A stretch of 64,000 nt of DNA from Acidithiobacillus sulfurivorans (GCF_018853815.1 NZ_JAAOMP010000036.1:102307-166306), one strand, 5' to 3'. Shown: positions 35,911-45,451, numbered from the stretch's first letter. A program made the numbers and translations. The notes: generated by a model not told the origin, from the sequence alone.

Positions 35911-37347
35911 TTAAGCTGGCACAATTTGCCTTCGATAGCGATACCAACCCAACGGGATAAGAATCATGAGAATTAAAGCACCTATCATGGAGGGAGCATA
36001 AATGTTCTCTGCCATATGTCCCGGAGGGATCAGGCCGATAAACAGACAGGCGAGTGAAGTCATAAAGCCAATTCCGGCAACCAGCCAGAGCCCCCAGTTG
36101 CGGCCACCCGGAACGCGATAGGGTCGCGGCACATCTGGATGTGTGTAACGCAATCGGATGGCAGCCGTAAAAAGTAACAGATACATGAAGCAATAGAGTA
36201 CAACGGCCAGAGAGGTCAGCAGCAGAAAGGCTGTATTGACCGGCATCACCAGAATGAGCAGGGCTACCACGCTCATAAAAACGGCTTGCAACAAAAGGAG
36301 ATTACGCGGTACTCCATGCCGGTTGGCTTCCTGGAAAGAGGCAGGCAGAATACCGCTTTGTGAGGCGGCCCACATCCCTTTAATCGGTCCTAAAATCCAG
36401 GTACTGACTTGGCCCGCAGCGCCAAAAGCCACAAGAAAAGCGGCCAGGGGCAGCAAAAAACTCAAATGCCAGGTGCTAAACAATGCCTGTAAAGCCTGGA
36501 TAGTTCCAGAGACCATGTTTAAATGAGCTATTGGTACGACTACTGCGATAGCCAGGCCTCCCAACAATGTTACGACAAAGCCCAGAATTGCGGCGGAAAA
36601 GACCGCAATGGGATAGTTGCGCCGTACATTTCTGACTTCCCGGGCATGCCCGGCAGATACCTCAATACCGGCTACCCCGAAAATAAAACTGAGAAAAAGC
36701 AGCAGATGATGTTCAGGATTCACCAATGGCAACCAGTTATCTGCAGTGAGTGCAAGCTTCAGATAAATGGGGTTTCCTTGAATGATATAGAATACAGCCA
36801 TGATGATCAGTACTGCACTGGGTAAGAGGACGCCACTGCTGAGGCAGACTGTGGAAATCATTCCGGATGTTCGCGTCCCACGCATGTTAGCGGCCGTAGC
36901 TCCCCAGTAAACCACAAGAATGATCCCAAAAATAAACCAGCGATTGGTGGCCAGCTGCGGATCGAATGCATAGCATAAGTTGACAGCAACGTAGGCCAGA
37001 ATGGAGGCAATGCCGAATATGCTTTGGGCCCATTGCAACCAGATCGCTGTAAATCCCCAGGAAGTGCCATAGGCCTCTTCAATCCAGTGGAATACGCCAT
37101 TTTTGGGCCAGGCAGTAGCCAGTTCAGCTGCGACCAGGGCAATGGGAATCAGAAAGGCAAACACGGTCACGATATTGAAGAAAACCATTTGCAGACCAGT
37201 GCCGGCCATCATTGGCATGTTCCGTAACGTAAAAAACAATGCGGCCGTCATCATCGTAAGCGTAACCACTCCAATGGAACGCCCTTTGACGGGAATAGCG
37301 GGAGTACTGGTACGGGCGGTTACTAAATCAGGCTTCTGTGTGTCCAA
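35911..37347 (-). CDS. APC-family amino-acid permease/antiporter
   Basis: A 478-residue, 12-segment membrane protein of the amino acid-polyamine-organocation family, closest in layout to glutamate/GABA-type antiporters (PMMAGTGLQMVFFNIVTVFA, AAELATAWPKNGVFHWIEEA, FGVAGIEVSAGHAREVRN). TTG 37347 is preferred because AAGGAG lies 5 bases upstream; GTG 37353 would sit on that site. Substrate cannot be read from sequence; an acid-resistance role is plausible. Its ribosome site lies directly at the end of an ISL3 transposase remnant. Confidence 0.82.
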   Translation of the reverse strand: MDTQKPDLVTARTSTPAIPVKGRSIGVVTLTMMTAALFFTLRNMPMMAGTGLQMVFFNIVTVFAFLIPIALVAAELATAWPKNGVFHWIEEAYGTSWGFTAIWLQWAQSIFGIASILAYVAVNLCYAFDPQLATNRWFIFGIILVVYWGATAANMRGTRTSGMISTVCLSSGVLLPSAVLIIMAVFYIIQGNPIYLKLALTADNWLPLVNPEHHLLLFLSFIFGVAGIEVSAGHAREVRNVRRNYPIAVFSAAILGFVVTLLGGLAIAVVVPIAHLNMVSGTIQALQALFSTWHLSFLLPLAAFLVAFGAAGQVSTWILGPIKGMWAASQSGILPASFQEANRHGVPRNLLLLQAVFMSVVALLILVMPVNTAFLLLTSLAVVLYCFMYLLLFTAAIRLRYTHPDVPRPYRVPGGRNWGLWLVAGIGFMTSLACLFIGLIPPGHMAENIYAPSMIGALILMILIPLGWYRYRRQIVPA

Positions 37348-37349
37348 AA

Positions 37350-37866
37350 TCACTCCTTAATGGATGGAGAAAGCTGGTTTCTCGACATTTTAAGTGGGTA
37401 GCCTAGGATCCAGTTTACCCAGGATCGATAAGCCATGCTGATAAAGTTCTTGTGGGTACGGTAACCCCGCGCTTTCGCCTTGGCGGATTGGATGAGACTG
37501 TTGAAACCTTCAAAAATTCCGTTATTGATTTGGCTCTCAGACCAGCGGAGTGCGCTATCCCAATGGTTCATGATGGTGTAGGCGAACTTGACGATAGGCG
37601 TCAAGCAGCTGGACTTGGCGCTTTCCAACCAGGCTTTCAAAAGTGGGGCACCCTGGTGGCGATTCTTGATCGTATAGATGTCCTGGAAGGCCAGGCGATA
37701 CTGGTAGGCCTGCTCAGTCTTGAGGTTCTGGTTCTGGAGTGATTCCTGCAGTTTCGCTTTCAGGTTGCGGTCATTCTTGAGCCATACCCAGCGCGTCTTT
37801 TTGAGATCTGGCCGGGTGAGCGCTTCCGAGCGGTGGACATGGTCCACGGCTTCATTATTAACCCGG
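37350..37866 (-). pseudogene. ISL3-family transposase, C-terminal remnant
   Basis: The C-terminal 165 residues of an ISL3-type transposase (NNEAVDHVHRSEAL, KNRHQGAPLLKAWLESA, ALRWSESQINNGIFEGFNSL, ARGYRTHKNF). The N-terminal part is absent: at about 37866 the sequence changes to the terminus of an IS630-family element. The stop codon falls in the permease start region. Confidence 0.78.
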
Positions 37867-37905
37867 CCCTTAAATACACGACCATCCTGTGATAATACTT
37901 AGAGC

Positions 37906-38296
37906 ATGGAAAGGATCGACGTGCGCAGCTTGACGATGGAAGGGAGGCGGATGCTTCGCCAGATGGTGGTTCGTCTGCGCAAGCAATCCGGGATGAGCGT
38001 GAAAGAGTTGACCAAGGTATCTGGCGCACATCCCACGACCATTAAAGGCTGATTGGCGCGGGCGCGTACAGAAGGAGAAAAAGGGCTGGGAGAGAAGCGC
38101 CGGGGTCGGCCGGTAGGTGCCTGTCGCAAACTGACCCTGGCCGCCGAGGCCTGGATACGCGATCAGATCGTCAAGGGTAACCCTCAGCAAATAAAGTTGC
38201 CTTTTGCGCTCTGGACGCGACCGGCGATACGCGCGCTGATTCGAGACCATTTTGGGGTGGATCTACGGGAGCGTCTGGTGGGTAAGTATCTCAAAC
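37906..38296 (+). pseudogene. IS630-family transposase, 5' half (with internal TGA)
   Basis: Starting at ATG 37906 the frame encodes an N-terminal helix-turn-helix domain (RLRKQSGMSVKELTKVSGAH), meets TGA at 38050-38052 and continues with KRRGRPVGACRKLT, the family linker, up to VGKYLK where the IS4-family element is inserted. The 3' half resumes at 39926. Confidence 0.82.
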
Positions 38297-39904
38297 CTGA
38301 AGTTTCACCAATTTCCATGAGATACAGTTTGCCGAATGCTACGCCACCATACGCATGAGCATCTGCGTGAATGATTTATGAGGGGGTTGGCAGAGATGGG
38401 GCCAAAGTCCCAGAAAATGGTCGGAGAGTGCTTCATCTGCAATCAGTTTGCGGACATCGGAGAAGGCGAAACTGGTCCGTCCCTTGACGATATGGCGGCG
38501 TTTGGGATCGGCCGTGATCCGGTCGGCGTAAATCCAGGTCAGGGTGGTGGCGAGCAAGCAGAAATGGAGATGGTTGGTGACGGCATCAGCGGTCCGGGTC
38601 TGGGTGCGGGCGCTCCCGATTTCTTGTTTGATTTCTTTGAAGCCGGCTTCGATTTTCCAGCGGGCCCCATAGTATTCGACGATTTGGGTGACAGAGAGAG
38701 TCAGATCTGTCGTGAAGAACGCCACCCACTGGGTTTTGCGAAAGACCCAGACCACCCGTACCGGGCAGCGCAGGGTTTTGAGCAGGAAGATCTGATCATA
38801 GGCGCGTATCTCCCGCGCTTTGCCATAAAGCTGGGCCGTGTACTTTTGCGCCTGCGCCCGCAAAGACGTCGCCAGCTCGGTCACTGAACCGCAACGATCC
38901 CCATATTTGCGGGGCCGACCCTTGGCGGTCCGGGCCGCATCCGCTGGCTCTGCATATAGGACCGTACTACTGCGCAAGCGGGACAACAGGTGGATGGATG
39001 GTTCCGCTGCATTCAGGGGTTTCCACAGGCCATTGTTCCCGAACCAGCTGTCGCAGACGATCAGAGGAGAGTGGCCGCTGAAATGGGTAGCCACCGGCAG
39101 GATCATGGCCGCAGCCTGGGCCATTTTTGACTGAAAGACCGGCACCCGTCCATGACGGCGGACGTTAATCTTGCCGGCCGCAATGTCCTTCTGCCGATGG
39201 TAGAAGCGACAGCCCAGCGGCAGACAGGCCCAGCGGCCTTTGATGGGCTTGAGCAGGCCGAGCATGACGATATTCTGTGCCCAGGGATAAGTGGGATGAT
39301 TCACCTTGGCGGTATGATCGAAGAAAAAGCCGCAGCCGAAGATCCGCTTGCCGGTTTTGTCGTTGAGGGTGTCATCGAGGGCCAAGATCAGTCGCCCATC
39401 GACCAGCGGGGACGGAATCAGATTCCAGGCAATCGGCCAGAGGCGATCCCAGGCCAGTTGGGTGGAGGCCATGAAGAGGTAGAAACGGCGGGCGTTCACA
39501 TCCAGACCAAAGAGGGTCTGCAGGGAGCGCAGCAGATTGCTGCTCATGGAGGAGGTGAAGGGGACCATGATAGCCAACAGGATAAAGAGGAACCAGTGAG
39601 CCCGTTCGCGCCCTAGTCGCGAATCCGAAAATGCCGATTGGAAAGGGAGGAGTAAATCGCGTAGCATGGACATCGAACAGGGCCTCTTGCGTTTTATAAT
39701 CAGTGAGTTAATGAACATTCATTATATCGCGGAAGGCGGTTCTGTTCATTCTTATCTGGCTGATTCACAAGAAATAAAACAAAAAAACAGGGTAACCAAA
39801 TAGCGCGTTAATAAGTATAATTCATATATAAATAATAATATTTAATGACCGGCCTTTTTGTTAACCATGCCGATTTTCCTCGCGGAAAAACGGTGAAACT
39901 TCAG
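38297..39904. mobile_element. IS4-family insertion sequence inside IS630
   Basis: Ends are CTGAAGTTTCACC (38297-38309) and its inverted copy GGTGAAACTTCAG (39892-39904). The 8-bp target duplication TCTCAAAC flanks it (38289-38296 and 39905-39912), and the interrupted IS630 reading frame rejoins after it. A further copy of end plus target duplication follows at 39913-39933. Confidence 0.88.
38339..39673 (-). CDS. IS4-family transposase
   Basis: An intact 444-residue DDE transposase. LALDDTLNDKTGKRIFGCG holds the first Asp, LIVCDSWFGN the second, and YYGARWKIEAGFKEIKQEIG is the full Y-x2-R-x3-E-x6-K signature of IS4. ATG 39673 (MSMLRDLLLPFQ) lies after AAGAGG; an ATG 15 codons upstream is possible. 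With intact ends and target duplication this looks like a recent, potentially active insertion. Confidence 0.92.
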   Translation of the reverse strand: MSMLRDLLLPFQSAFSDSRLGRERAHWFLFILLAIMVPFTSSMSSNLLRSLQTLFGLDVNARRFYLFMASTQLAWDRLWPIAWNLIPSPLVDGRLILALDDTLNDKTGKRIFGCGFFFDHTAKVNHPTYPWAQNIVMLGLLKPIKGRWACLPLGCRFYHRQKDIAAGKINVRRHGRVPVFQSKMAQAAAMILPVATHFSGHSPLIVCDSWFGNNGLWKPLNAAEPSIHLLSRLRSSTVLYAEPADAARTAKGRPRKYGDRCGSVTELATSLRAQAQKYTAQLYGKAREIRAYDQIFLLKTLRCPVRVVWVFRKTQWVAFFTTDLTLSVTQIVEYYGARWKIEAGFKEIKQEIGSARTQTRTADAVTNHLHFCLLATTLTWIYADRITADPKRRHIVKGRTSFAFSDVRKLIADEALSDHFLGLWPHLCQPPHKSFTQMLMRMVA

Positions 39905-39933
39905 TCTCAAACGGTGAAACTTCAGTCTCAAAC
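39892..39933 (+). repeat. Tandem duplication of IS4 right end plus target site
   Basis: A 21-bp unit, GGTGAAACTTCAG followed by TCTCAAAC, occurs twice in perfect tandem (39892-39912 and 39913-39933). One copy is expected from simple insertion; the second is an extra. Confidence 0.9.
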
Positions 39934-40589
39934 GTTGGGGCTTCACTCCGCAACGCCCTGTCAAAAGGGCATTGGAGCAGAATCCAGGAGCAGTCCGTCA
40001 GTGGTTGGAACAGGATTATCCCCGCCTGCGCGCACAAGCGGCCCAAGAGGCAGCGGTGATTTATTGGGGGGACGAGACGACCGTCAAGGAAGATGTCCAT
40101 TGGGTGCGCGGGTATACGCCTCGGGGACAAACGCTGGTATTGGCGGTTCCCGCCCGATGGACCACGCTCTCCATGATCTCGGCGATTTCTCCGCAGGGCA
40201 AAGTCGCTTTCCAGATTGTCGAAGGCAGCATTGATGCGGAGCGTTTCATCTCTTTTCTCACCGCCTTGATTCAGGACGCGCCCCAGAAAATCTATCTGGT
40301 CGTCGATAATCTGCGGGCCCATCATGCCAAAGTGGTAACGGTTTGGCTGGCAGATAAAAAAGACCGCATTGAACTGGCCTTTCTGCCGCCCTATGCGCCA
40401 GAATCCAACCCCGACGAATAACTGAATCGGGATTTCAAAACTGCTCTGCGCACAGGTGCAGTCAGTACGGACAAAAACTCTTTAATGGCAAAGGCAACGG
40501 CTTTCATGGATCGTCTGTGCCAAATGCCACAAAAGGTCGCCAGCTATTTTCGCCACCCTTCTGCCCGCTATGCTATGTCGGGTATTTAA
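39926..40589 (+). pseudogene. IS630-family transposase, 3' half (with internal TAA)
   Basis: Resuming after the IS4 element the frame reads LKRWGFTPQRPVKRALEQ, AVIYWGDETTVKED (catalytic Asp), VVDNLRAHHAK and LAFLPPYAPESNPDE, the DDE core of IS630 with the NPDE end. TAA at 40419-40421 replaces the usual Tyr codon after NPDE; the remaining LNRDFKT... reads on to TAA 40587-40589. The transposase carries two nonsense codons besides the insertion and is dead. Confidence 0.82.
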
Positions 40590-40753
40590 GGGCCGAATTA
40601 ATAATTGGAATTACATGGTCGGCGTCTGTCACAACGATCGTTACTACATAATACCAAGAATGGTTGCTACCAAACTGACTGACATTCAGAAAAAAGGGTT
40701 TACATCATTGGATGTTGCAACAATTCGTGGAAGGCAGCAGCAATTGATGCAAG

Positions 40754-40828
40754 TCATATATGGATGCATTGTCTAGCCAGCTGTTGCTGGAAAAATTGCG
40801 CAGCGGCGGCCAGTTGCAGGGTATCCAT
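40754..40828 (-). pseudogene. 5' fragment of a gene downstream of sat/cysC
   Basis: Eleven bases after the sat/cysC stop an ATG opens MDTLQLAAAAQFFQQQLARQ, a plausible protein start, but the frame ends after 24 codons as the sequence changes. It is probably the start of a co-transcribed gene truncated when the IS cluster arrived. Confidence 0.4.
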
Positions 40829-40839
40829 GCGGTGAGAAT

Positions 40840-42495
40840 TCAGCGCCCGGCAACGTGGTCGCTCACGGCTCCGGAACGATGCAGCAAATCCATCAGGGCT
40901 GCCAGGGCTGCTGCAGGCTCCTGCTGGGCGTGATTCACCACGCAATCCGGGTGTTCGGGTTCTTCGTAGGGATCATCTACGCCCGTAAATCCTTTGATTT
41001 CTCCGCGCAAAGCTTTGGCGTAAAGCCCCTTGGGGTCACGTTCGGCACAGAGCGCCAGGGGCGTCGCTACATGCACCTCCAGAAAAAGCCCGCCCGCTTC
41101 TTCCACCAGGCGTCGGGCTTCAGCGCGTGCCTGTCGATAAGGAGAAATGGCTGCTACCACCGCAATGCCGCCGTGGCGTGCCACCAGACTGGCGACAAAA
41201 CCAATACGGCGGATATTTTCATCGCGATCGTCGCGACTGAAGCTTAAGCCCTTGGACAGAAAACGGCGGATAATGTCGCCGTCGAGCATGGTTACCGCAC
41301 GTTCATCCTCCGCTTCGAGCTGTCGCACCAACATCCCCGCCAGCGTACTTTTGCCACTGGCGGAAAGGCCCGTAAACCAGATGACCAACCCGCGTCGATC
41401 CGCGCCACGATAAGCCTGACGCAAAATTCTGATCACCTCCGGGGGAGAAAACCATTCGGGAATTTCCTCGCGGTTGGCGAGCTTGCGGCGCAATTCGGTC
41501 CCCGAGATGCCTGCCAGGGCTTCACCATTGGCTTCACTGACCGGAACGTATTGGCGTCGGGTGGGAGAGTAGGCGAATTCCGGGAGGAATATGCCGGAAA
41601 TACCCATTTTCTGTGCGTGCCGGGCAAATAGTTCCTGGGCAGCAAAAGTGGGATAAAACAGGCCACCAGCAGAAGCACCAGGGTCTGCATGGCCCCGCCC
41701 GATAATAAAATGAGTCGCACCAAAATTGCTCCGGATCAGAGCGTGCCACAGAGCCTCGCGGGGCCCGGCCATGCGCATGGCCAAGGGCAGGGGAGAAAGC
41801 AACGCCTGCCCCTGCGGATAATGATCCAGTACGGCGCGGTACACCCGCATGCGATAGGCGGCCTCTATGTCTCCGGGTTTGGTGGGCCCGATGGCGGGGT
41901 GCAGCAAGAGTTTGGCACCCGTTCCGGCCTGCTCCAGACCCGCCCGGGTGACGGCAATGTGGGCATGATGCAGAGGATTACGGGTTTGGAAGGCAACCAC
42001 CGGGTGCTGTCCCGTCCACTGGGCACGCAGTTGCGCGGGAGTCTGATATTCAGGCGGAAACTCCACCGCAGCAGCCCGGCTGAGCGTCTGGGCATCCCAG
42101 GGTGTGACCGTACCCCCCACATACCAGGAACCCCGGTCAAACAGCTCCGCTACCCCGGGATGGTTTCTGTCCGTGCTGCCATAAACTGCCTCGGCCTCCA
42201 GTTTTTTGTCCGGTTGATAACACTCCGAGACCGTCAAGGCGGCGAGTGGTGTGCCGTCGCTGCGTTCCAGGCGCAAACGGTCACCCGCACGCAAAGTGCT
42301 GCCCAGAGCATCATCTACATCCAGCACAACAGGGATGGGCCAAAGTGTACCATCCCGAAGGCGCATATTTTCCACCACGGATTGCCAGTCGGCCTGATCC
42401 AGAAAGCCCGTCAGTGGCGCAAATGCGCCCGTCAGCAGCAACTCAAGATCACAACGCTGGCGCAGCGTCAGTACATGTACGGCATTATTTTTCAT
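40840..42495 (-). CDS. Bifunctional sulfate adenylyltransferase / adenylylsulfate kinase
   Basis: A 551-residue fusion. The first 360 residues are an ATP sulfurylase with QTRNPLHHAH at 170-179 and GRGHADPG; the last 180 are an APS kinase with P-loop GLSASGKS at 376-383 and FSRDDRDENIRRIGF. It can interconvert sulfate plus ATP with APS and phosphorylate APS to PAPS. In a sulfur oxidiser the first activity may also run in reverse to gain ATP from APS made from sulfite; the kinase domain points to assimilation. Both flanks hold gene fragments, so its original operon is broken. Confidence 0.92.
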   Translation of the reverse strand: MKNNAVHVLTLRQRCDLELLLTGAFAPLTGFLDQADWQSVVENMRLRDGTLWPIPVVLDVDDALGSTLRAGDRLRLERSDGTPLAALTVSECYQPDKKLEAEAVYGSTDRNHPGVAELFDRGSWYVGGTVTPWDAQTLSRAAAVEFPPEYQTPAQLRAQWTGQHPVVAFQTRNPLHHAHIAVTRAGLEQAGTGAKLLLHPAIGPTKPGDIEAAYRMRVYRAVLDHYPQGQALLSPLPLAMRMAGPREALWHALIRSNFGATHFIIGRGHADPGASAGGLFYPTFAAQELFARHAQKMGISGIFLPEFAYSPTRRQYVPVSEANGEALAGISGTELRRKLANREEIPEWFSPPEVIRILRQAYRGADRRGLVIWFTGLSASGKSTLAGMLVRQLEAEDERAVTMLDGDIIRRFLSKGLSFSRDDRDENIRRIGFVASLVARHGGIAVVAAISPYRQARAEARRLVEEAGGLFLEVHVATPLALCAERDPKGLYAKALRGEIKGFTGVDDPYEEPEHPDCVVNHAQQEPAAALAALMDLLHRSGAVSDHVAGR

Positions 42496-42505
42496 GGGAA
42501 GGCGT

Positions 42506-42637
42506 TCAGGCGCTTAGTGGAAAAACGGGCAGGTGGGCCAGCGCGATGACTTCTGCCCATTGCTCTGCATTGCCCTCGGTGCAAATGGCGGCAACGGCAG
42601 CGACTTCGGCTTCAGCCTGAGCCATTAGCGTGCGCAT
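42506..42637 (-). pseudogene. C-terminal gene fragment upstream of sat/cysC
   Basis: Forty-three codons from ATG 42637 (MRTLMAQAEAEVAAVAAICT ... LAHLPVFPLSA) end 10 bases before the sat/cysC ATG. The composition resembles a protein end, and no ribosome site precedes the ATG, so this is likely the 3' end of a truncated upstream gene. Confidence 0.35.
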
Positions 42638-43027
42638 GGCTGCCAAAGATCAAAATAACTTGTCCAAGGTAATGCTTTTGGGTCTGTTAACATCAATGCC
42701 TTCCAGCAGTAGTTCTACAGATTGAACTGTGCAAGAGTGTCATACCATGTTGATTCTGATGCTCTTTATTATCATCGAGTGCATCAATGATTGGCAAAAC
42801 TTAGCAGTAATTGATGAAATTCACAACTGCTTAACCGAGAGGCGAGTATACGGAATGATTCGGACAGATTCAATAAACTGGTTGTTCAGCATCTCATGGA
42901 TGTCTGCGACAACCGGATAAGCACTGTTGATTTTTTGAGATTATCTACTACTCTCAATAAGGAGACATTCATTCAATTTGGATGTTGATTATTGCAATTT
43001 CACGACGAAAAAACGGAGGGAACACCT
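42638..43027. other. Intergenic region upstream of the SQR-like gene
   Basis: No gene is supported in 390 bases. From about 42970 the sequence up to the SQR ATG is also present as an inverted, diverged copy at 54945-55008. The region should contain the promoter of the sulfur module; no clear hexamers stand out. Confidence 0.4.
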
Positions 43028-44314
43028 ATGAAGCCTCATGTTGTCGTTCTTGGTGGTAATTTTGCTGGTCTCGCTTCAGCACAAAAAGTGCGTGAACTGT
43101 GTGGAGAGTCGGTGCGTATCACCGTTATTGATCGTAAGAATTTCTTGTTATTTGTGCCTAATGTGCCCGCCGAAGTATTTGAGGGACGCGATCCCAGTAA
43201 AACCCTGGCGATGGATATCCCGAGCACTTTGGATGAAGATGATATTGGTTTTATTCAGGCCGAAATCAAAGCCATTGATCCGGATGCCAAGCGTGTGGAT
43301 TTTGTACCGAATGAGCGTCCCGGTGCTGCGCCCGAAAGCATGTCTTATGACTATCTGGTTGTCGCCGTAGGTAATCGTCTGGCCTATGATAAAATCGAAG
43401 GTTTTGCCGAACACGGCCATACGGTCAGCGATTTTTACTACGGTAACAAATTACGTCACTTCCTGGCCCATGAATACAAAGGTGGTCCGGTAGCCATTGG
43501 TTCTGCCCGTTTCCATCAAGGCGATGGGACCAAAGACATCAAGTTATATGGTGGTCATGCTTTCCCCACTGCCGAAGCCGCCTGTGAAGGCCCGCCCGTG
43601 GAAACCATGTTGTCCATGGCTACCTGGTTAGGTCAGCACGGCAAGGGTGGTCCCGATAAAGTCACGGTGTTTACCCCAGCTTCCCTGATTGCTGAAGATG
43701 CTGGTGAAAAAGTAGTGGGCAAGCTTCTCGAAATCGCCGGGGGCATGGGTTTTAATTATGTTAATGAAGCCAAAGATATTACTCGGATAACCAAGGACGG
43801 TATTGAACTGGCCAGTGGTAAAAATATTGAAGCCGAATTAAAACTGGTTTTCCCGGACTGGGTTCCTCATGATTTCATGAAGGGACTGCCCATCAGTGAT
43901 AATGAAGGCTTTGTGGTAACCGATGTGACCATGCGTAATCCCAAGTATCCCAATGTGTTTGCAGCAGGTGACGCGGCTGCCATTACGGTGCCGAAGCTGG
44001 GCGGAATTGGTCACGCCCAAAGCGAAATTGTCGCCAAGCAAATCGCCAAGGATCTGGGGAAAATGGCTCCGGCGGAAGCCGACAAGCCTCTGGAACCCGT
44101 AGTCTATTGTATTGGTGACATGGGGAATAATCAGGCCTTTTATATTCGTTCCAACAGCTGGTTTGGTGGTCCTGATCAGGTTCTGAAAATGGGCCATATG
44201 CCCTTCTTGCTGAAAATGCAGTACAAAAATCTCTTCTTCAAGACGAAAGGTAAAATGCCGGAATGGGGGCTTGATGCTTCTAAATTACTGGCCGAAAAAC
44301 TCTTCGCAGCCTGA
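43028..44314 (+). CDS. Sulfide:quinone reductase-like FAD flavoprotein
   Basis: The 428-residue protein belongs to the FAD/NAD disulfide-reductase superfamily. The dinucleotide motif VVLGGNFAGLASA is N-terminal, NVFAAGDAAAI marks the second FAD site, and Cys186 and Cys361 are placed like the redox Cys pair of SQR (Cys160/Cys356 in A. ferrooxidans); a hydrophobic/basic C-terminal end (FLLKMQYKNLFFKTKGKMPEW) fits membrane attachment. It would oxidise sulfide to polysulfide and reduce quinone. ATG 43028 follows GGAGGG; upstream frame codons are excluded. It heads a sulfur module ending in sor. Confidence 0.85.
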   Translation: MKPHVVVLGGNFAGLASAQKVRELCGESVRITVIDRKNFLLFVPNVPAEVFEGRDPSKTLAMDIPSTLDEDDIGFIQAEIKAIDPDAKRVDFVPNERPGAAPESMSYDYLVVAVGNRLAYDKIEGFAEHGHTVSDFYYGNKLRHFLAHEYKGGPVAIGSARFHQGDGTKDIKLYGGHAFPTAEAACEGPPVETMLSMATWLGQHGKGGPDKVTVFTPASLIAEDAGEKVVGKLLEIAGGMGFNYVNEAKDITRITKDGIELASGKNIEAELKLVFPDWVPHDFMKGLPISDNEGFVVTDVTMRNPKYPNVFAAGDAAAITVPKLGGIGHAQSEIVAKQIAKDLGKMAPAEADKPLEPVVYCIGDMGNNQAFYIRSNSWFGGPDQVLKMGHMPFLLKMQYKNLFFKTKGKMPEWGLDASKLLAEKLFAA

Positions 44315-44319
44315 AAAAC

Positions 44320-44342
44320 GAGGGCCGCGAGGCCCTCTTTTA
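44320..44342 (+). terminator. Hairpin terminator after the SQR-like gene
   Basis: GAGGGCC-GCGA-GGCCCTC followed by TTTTACT, 5 bases after the stop codon. With DUF1641 35 bp downstream it may reduce rather than end transcription. Confidence 0.85.
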
Positions 44343-44376
44343 CTATTGGCATGATATAAATCAAGGGAGATGCATT

Positions 44377-45228
44377 ATGGTAGCACAAGAATCTTTCACC
44401 CCTCAACTCACACCAGAACAATGGGCAGGTCTTGCCCGCTTGGGCGACCTTGCCCATGGTAGCGAAAGCTTTATGGGTAGCCCGGCAGGAAACCTTCCCA
44501 TGGACCTGGCGCTCAAAGCCGGCACATGGAATGAAAGCTACGATCTGGAAGGGAGCATTGAAGAGTTGCTTGATACGCTTAAAGTCCTGCGTGAAAGCGG
44601 TCTTTTGTCTCTCATTCGTGAAAATGCCGCTTTTGTGACTGAAAGCATAGCATTAATGAAGCCTTTCATCCCCGGTCTGCTGAGTAAACTCCATGAAATG
44701 CCTTTGGCGGAATGGTTATCTGCCCTGCAGATGTTTGGCGAAATCATCCCGAAAATAAATGCCTTTATGGACTTTCTTCAGGGGCCCGCAGGTAGTGCTG
44801 TGGTGGCCAAAATCAAGGAACTGGGTGATATCTGGCAGGAAACCTCAGCTGATACCACCATTGTCGAGGCTTTGCGCCTGCTGAAACAGATGCAGGATGA
44901 CGGCAACCTGCAGCGCGTTGCAGACCTCAGTCGTCAGATCGGTCTTTTTGCTGAAACTATTGACCTGGAAAGCTTACTGGGGCAATTCGTGCAGAAAAGC
45001 GAAGGCAATCCGCTGGTCAATTCCGCCGCGAGCCTGATGCAAAGCGGAAAATTAATGGCTGCCGCCCTTGCGGATGCTGCCGAACATGAGGCCACCGGCA
45101 AAGCCGGAGGACTATCCGGTCTGTATCACATGCTCAAAGATCCCGATGTGCAACGGGGTATGCGCGTGGTGGCAGTATTGCCCGTTTATCTCGAAAAAGC
45201 GGGTGTTCTGCCCAAGCACAAAGATTAA
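44377..45228 (+). CDS. DUF1641-domain protein
   Basis: A 283-residue helical protein with the DUF1641 type region (FLQGPAGSAVVAKIKELGD, GGLSGLYHMLKDPDVQRGMR). The C-terminal segment GMRVVAVLPVYLEKAGVL is characteristic. Genes of this family often sit beside SQR-like flavoproteins or hetero-disulfide-reductase-like genes, as here, and are thought to be accessory, but the molecular function is unknown. ATG follows a GGGAGA ribosome site. Confidence 0.8.
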   Translation: MVAQESFTPQLTPEQWAGLARLGDLAHGSESFMGSPAGNLPMDLALKAGTWNESYDLEGSIEELLDTLKVLRESGLLSLIRENAAFVTESIALMKPFIPGLLSKLHEMPLAEWLSALQMFGEIIPKINAFMDFLQGPAGSAVVAKIKELGDIWQETSADTTIVEALRLLKQMQDDGNLQRVADLSRQIGLFAETIDLESLLGQFVQKSEGNPLVNSAASLMQSGKLMAAALADAAEHEATGKAGGLSGLYHMLKDPDVQRGMRVVAVLPVYLEKAGVLPKHKD

Positions 45229-45332
45229 TCTTTTTATTGTTTCAGGAAAGGGTACCGGAAGAACAACGCATTTTGACCCTTGAATAACTCCAGCCGGTGC
45301 CTGCAATCTACATAAATCCATTAGGAGTGTTT

Positions 45333-45404
45333 ATGAGCATCATTCGTTTGCCAACTGTCAGCATCAGGTTTTTACCACTCTATATCGCTAAAATTAATTA
45401 TTAG
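45333..45404 (+). CDS. Possible 23-residue peptide
   Basis: MSIIRLPTVSIRFLPLYIAK-INY follows TTAGGAGTG with an ideal spacer. Hydrophobic and basic. It may be a small peptide gene, the start of a truncated gene, or chance. Confidence 0.25.
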   Translation: MSIIRLPTVSIRFLPLYIAKINY

Positions 45405-45451
45405 ATCGTTGAAAATATTTTTGTTTTAGAAAAATTTCAGGGTTTTCAGAG

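Larger units (their letters stand above)
37867..40593. mobile_element. IS630-family element, split by an IS4-family insertion
   Basis: Matching ends GGCCCTTAAATAC (37865-37877) and GTATTTAAGGGCC (40582-40594) bound an IS630-type transposase gene on the plus strand that is interrupted at 38296 by another IS. The exact termini within the GGCC are uncertain by one or two bases. Removing the inner element leaves a unit of about 1.1 kb, normal for IS630. Confidence 0.8.

Noticed and set aside
38205..38225. GCAAATAAAGTTG resembling the TnsB repeat of the transposon end
   Set aside because: It lies inside the IS630 transposase coding sequence, is single, and lacks the following GTAAC; a chance match.
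40570..40776. 68-codon plus-strand frame at the IS630 right end
   Set aside because: Starts inside the IS630 terminus and has no ribosome site or recognisable family.
42729..42920. 63-codon open frame before the SQR-like gene
   Set aside because: Composition is unlike a protein and no ribosome site precedes it.
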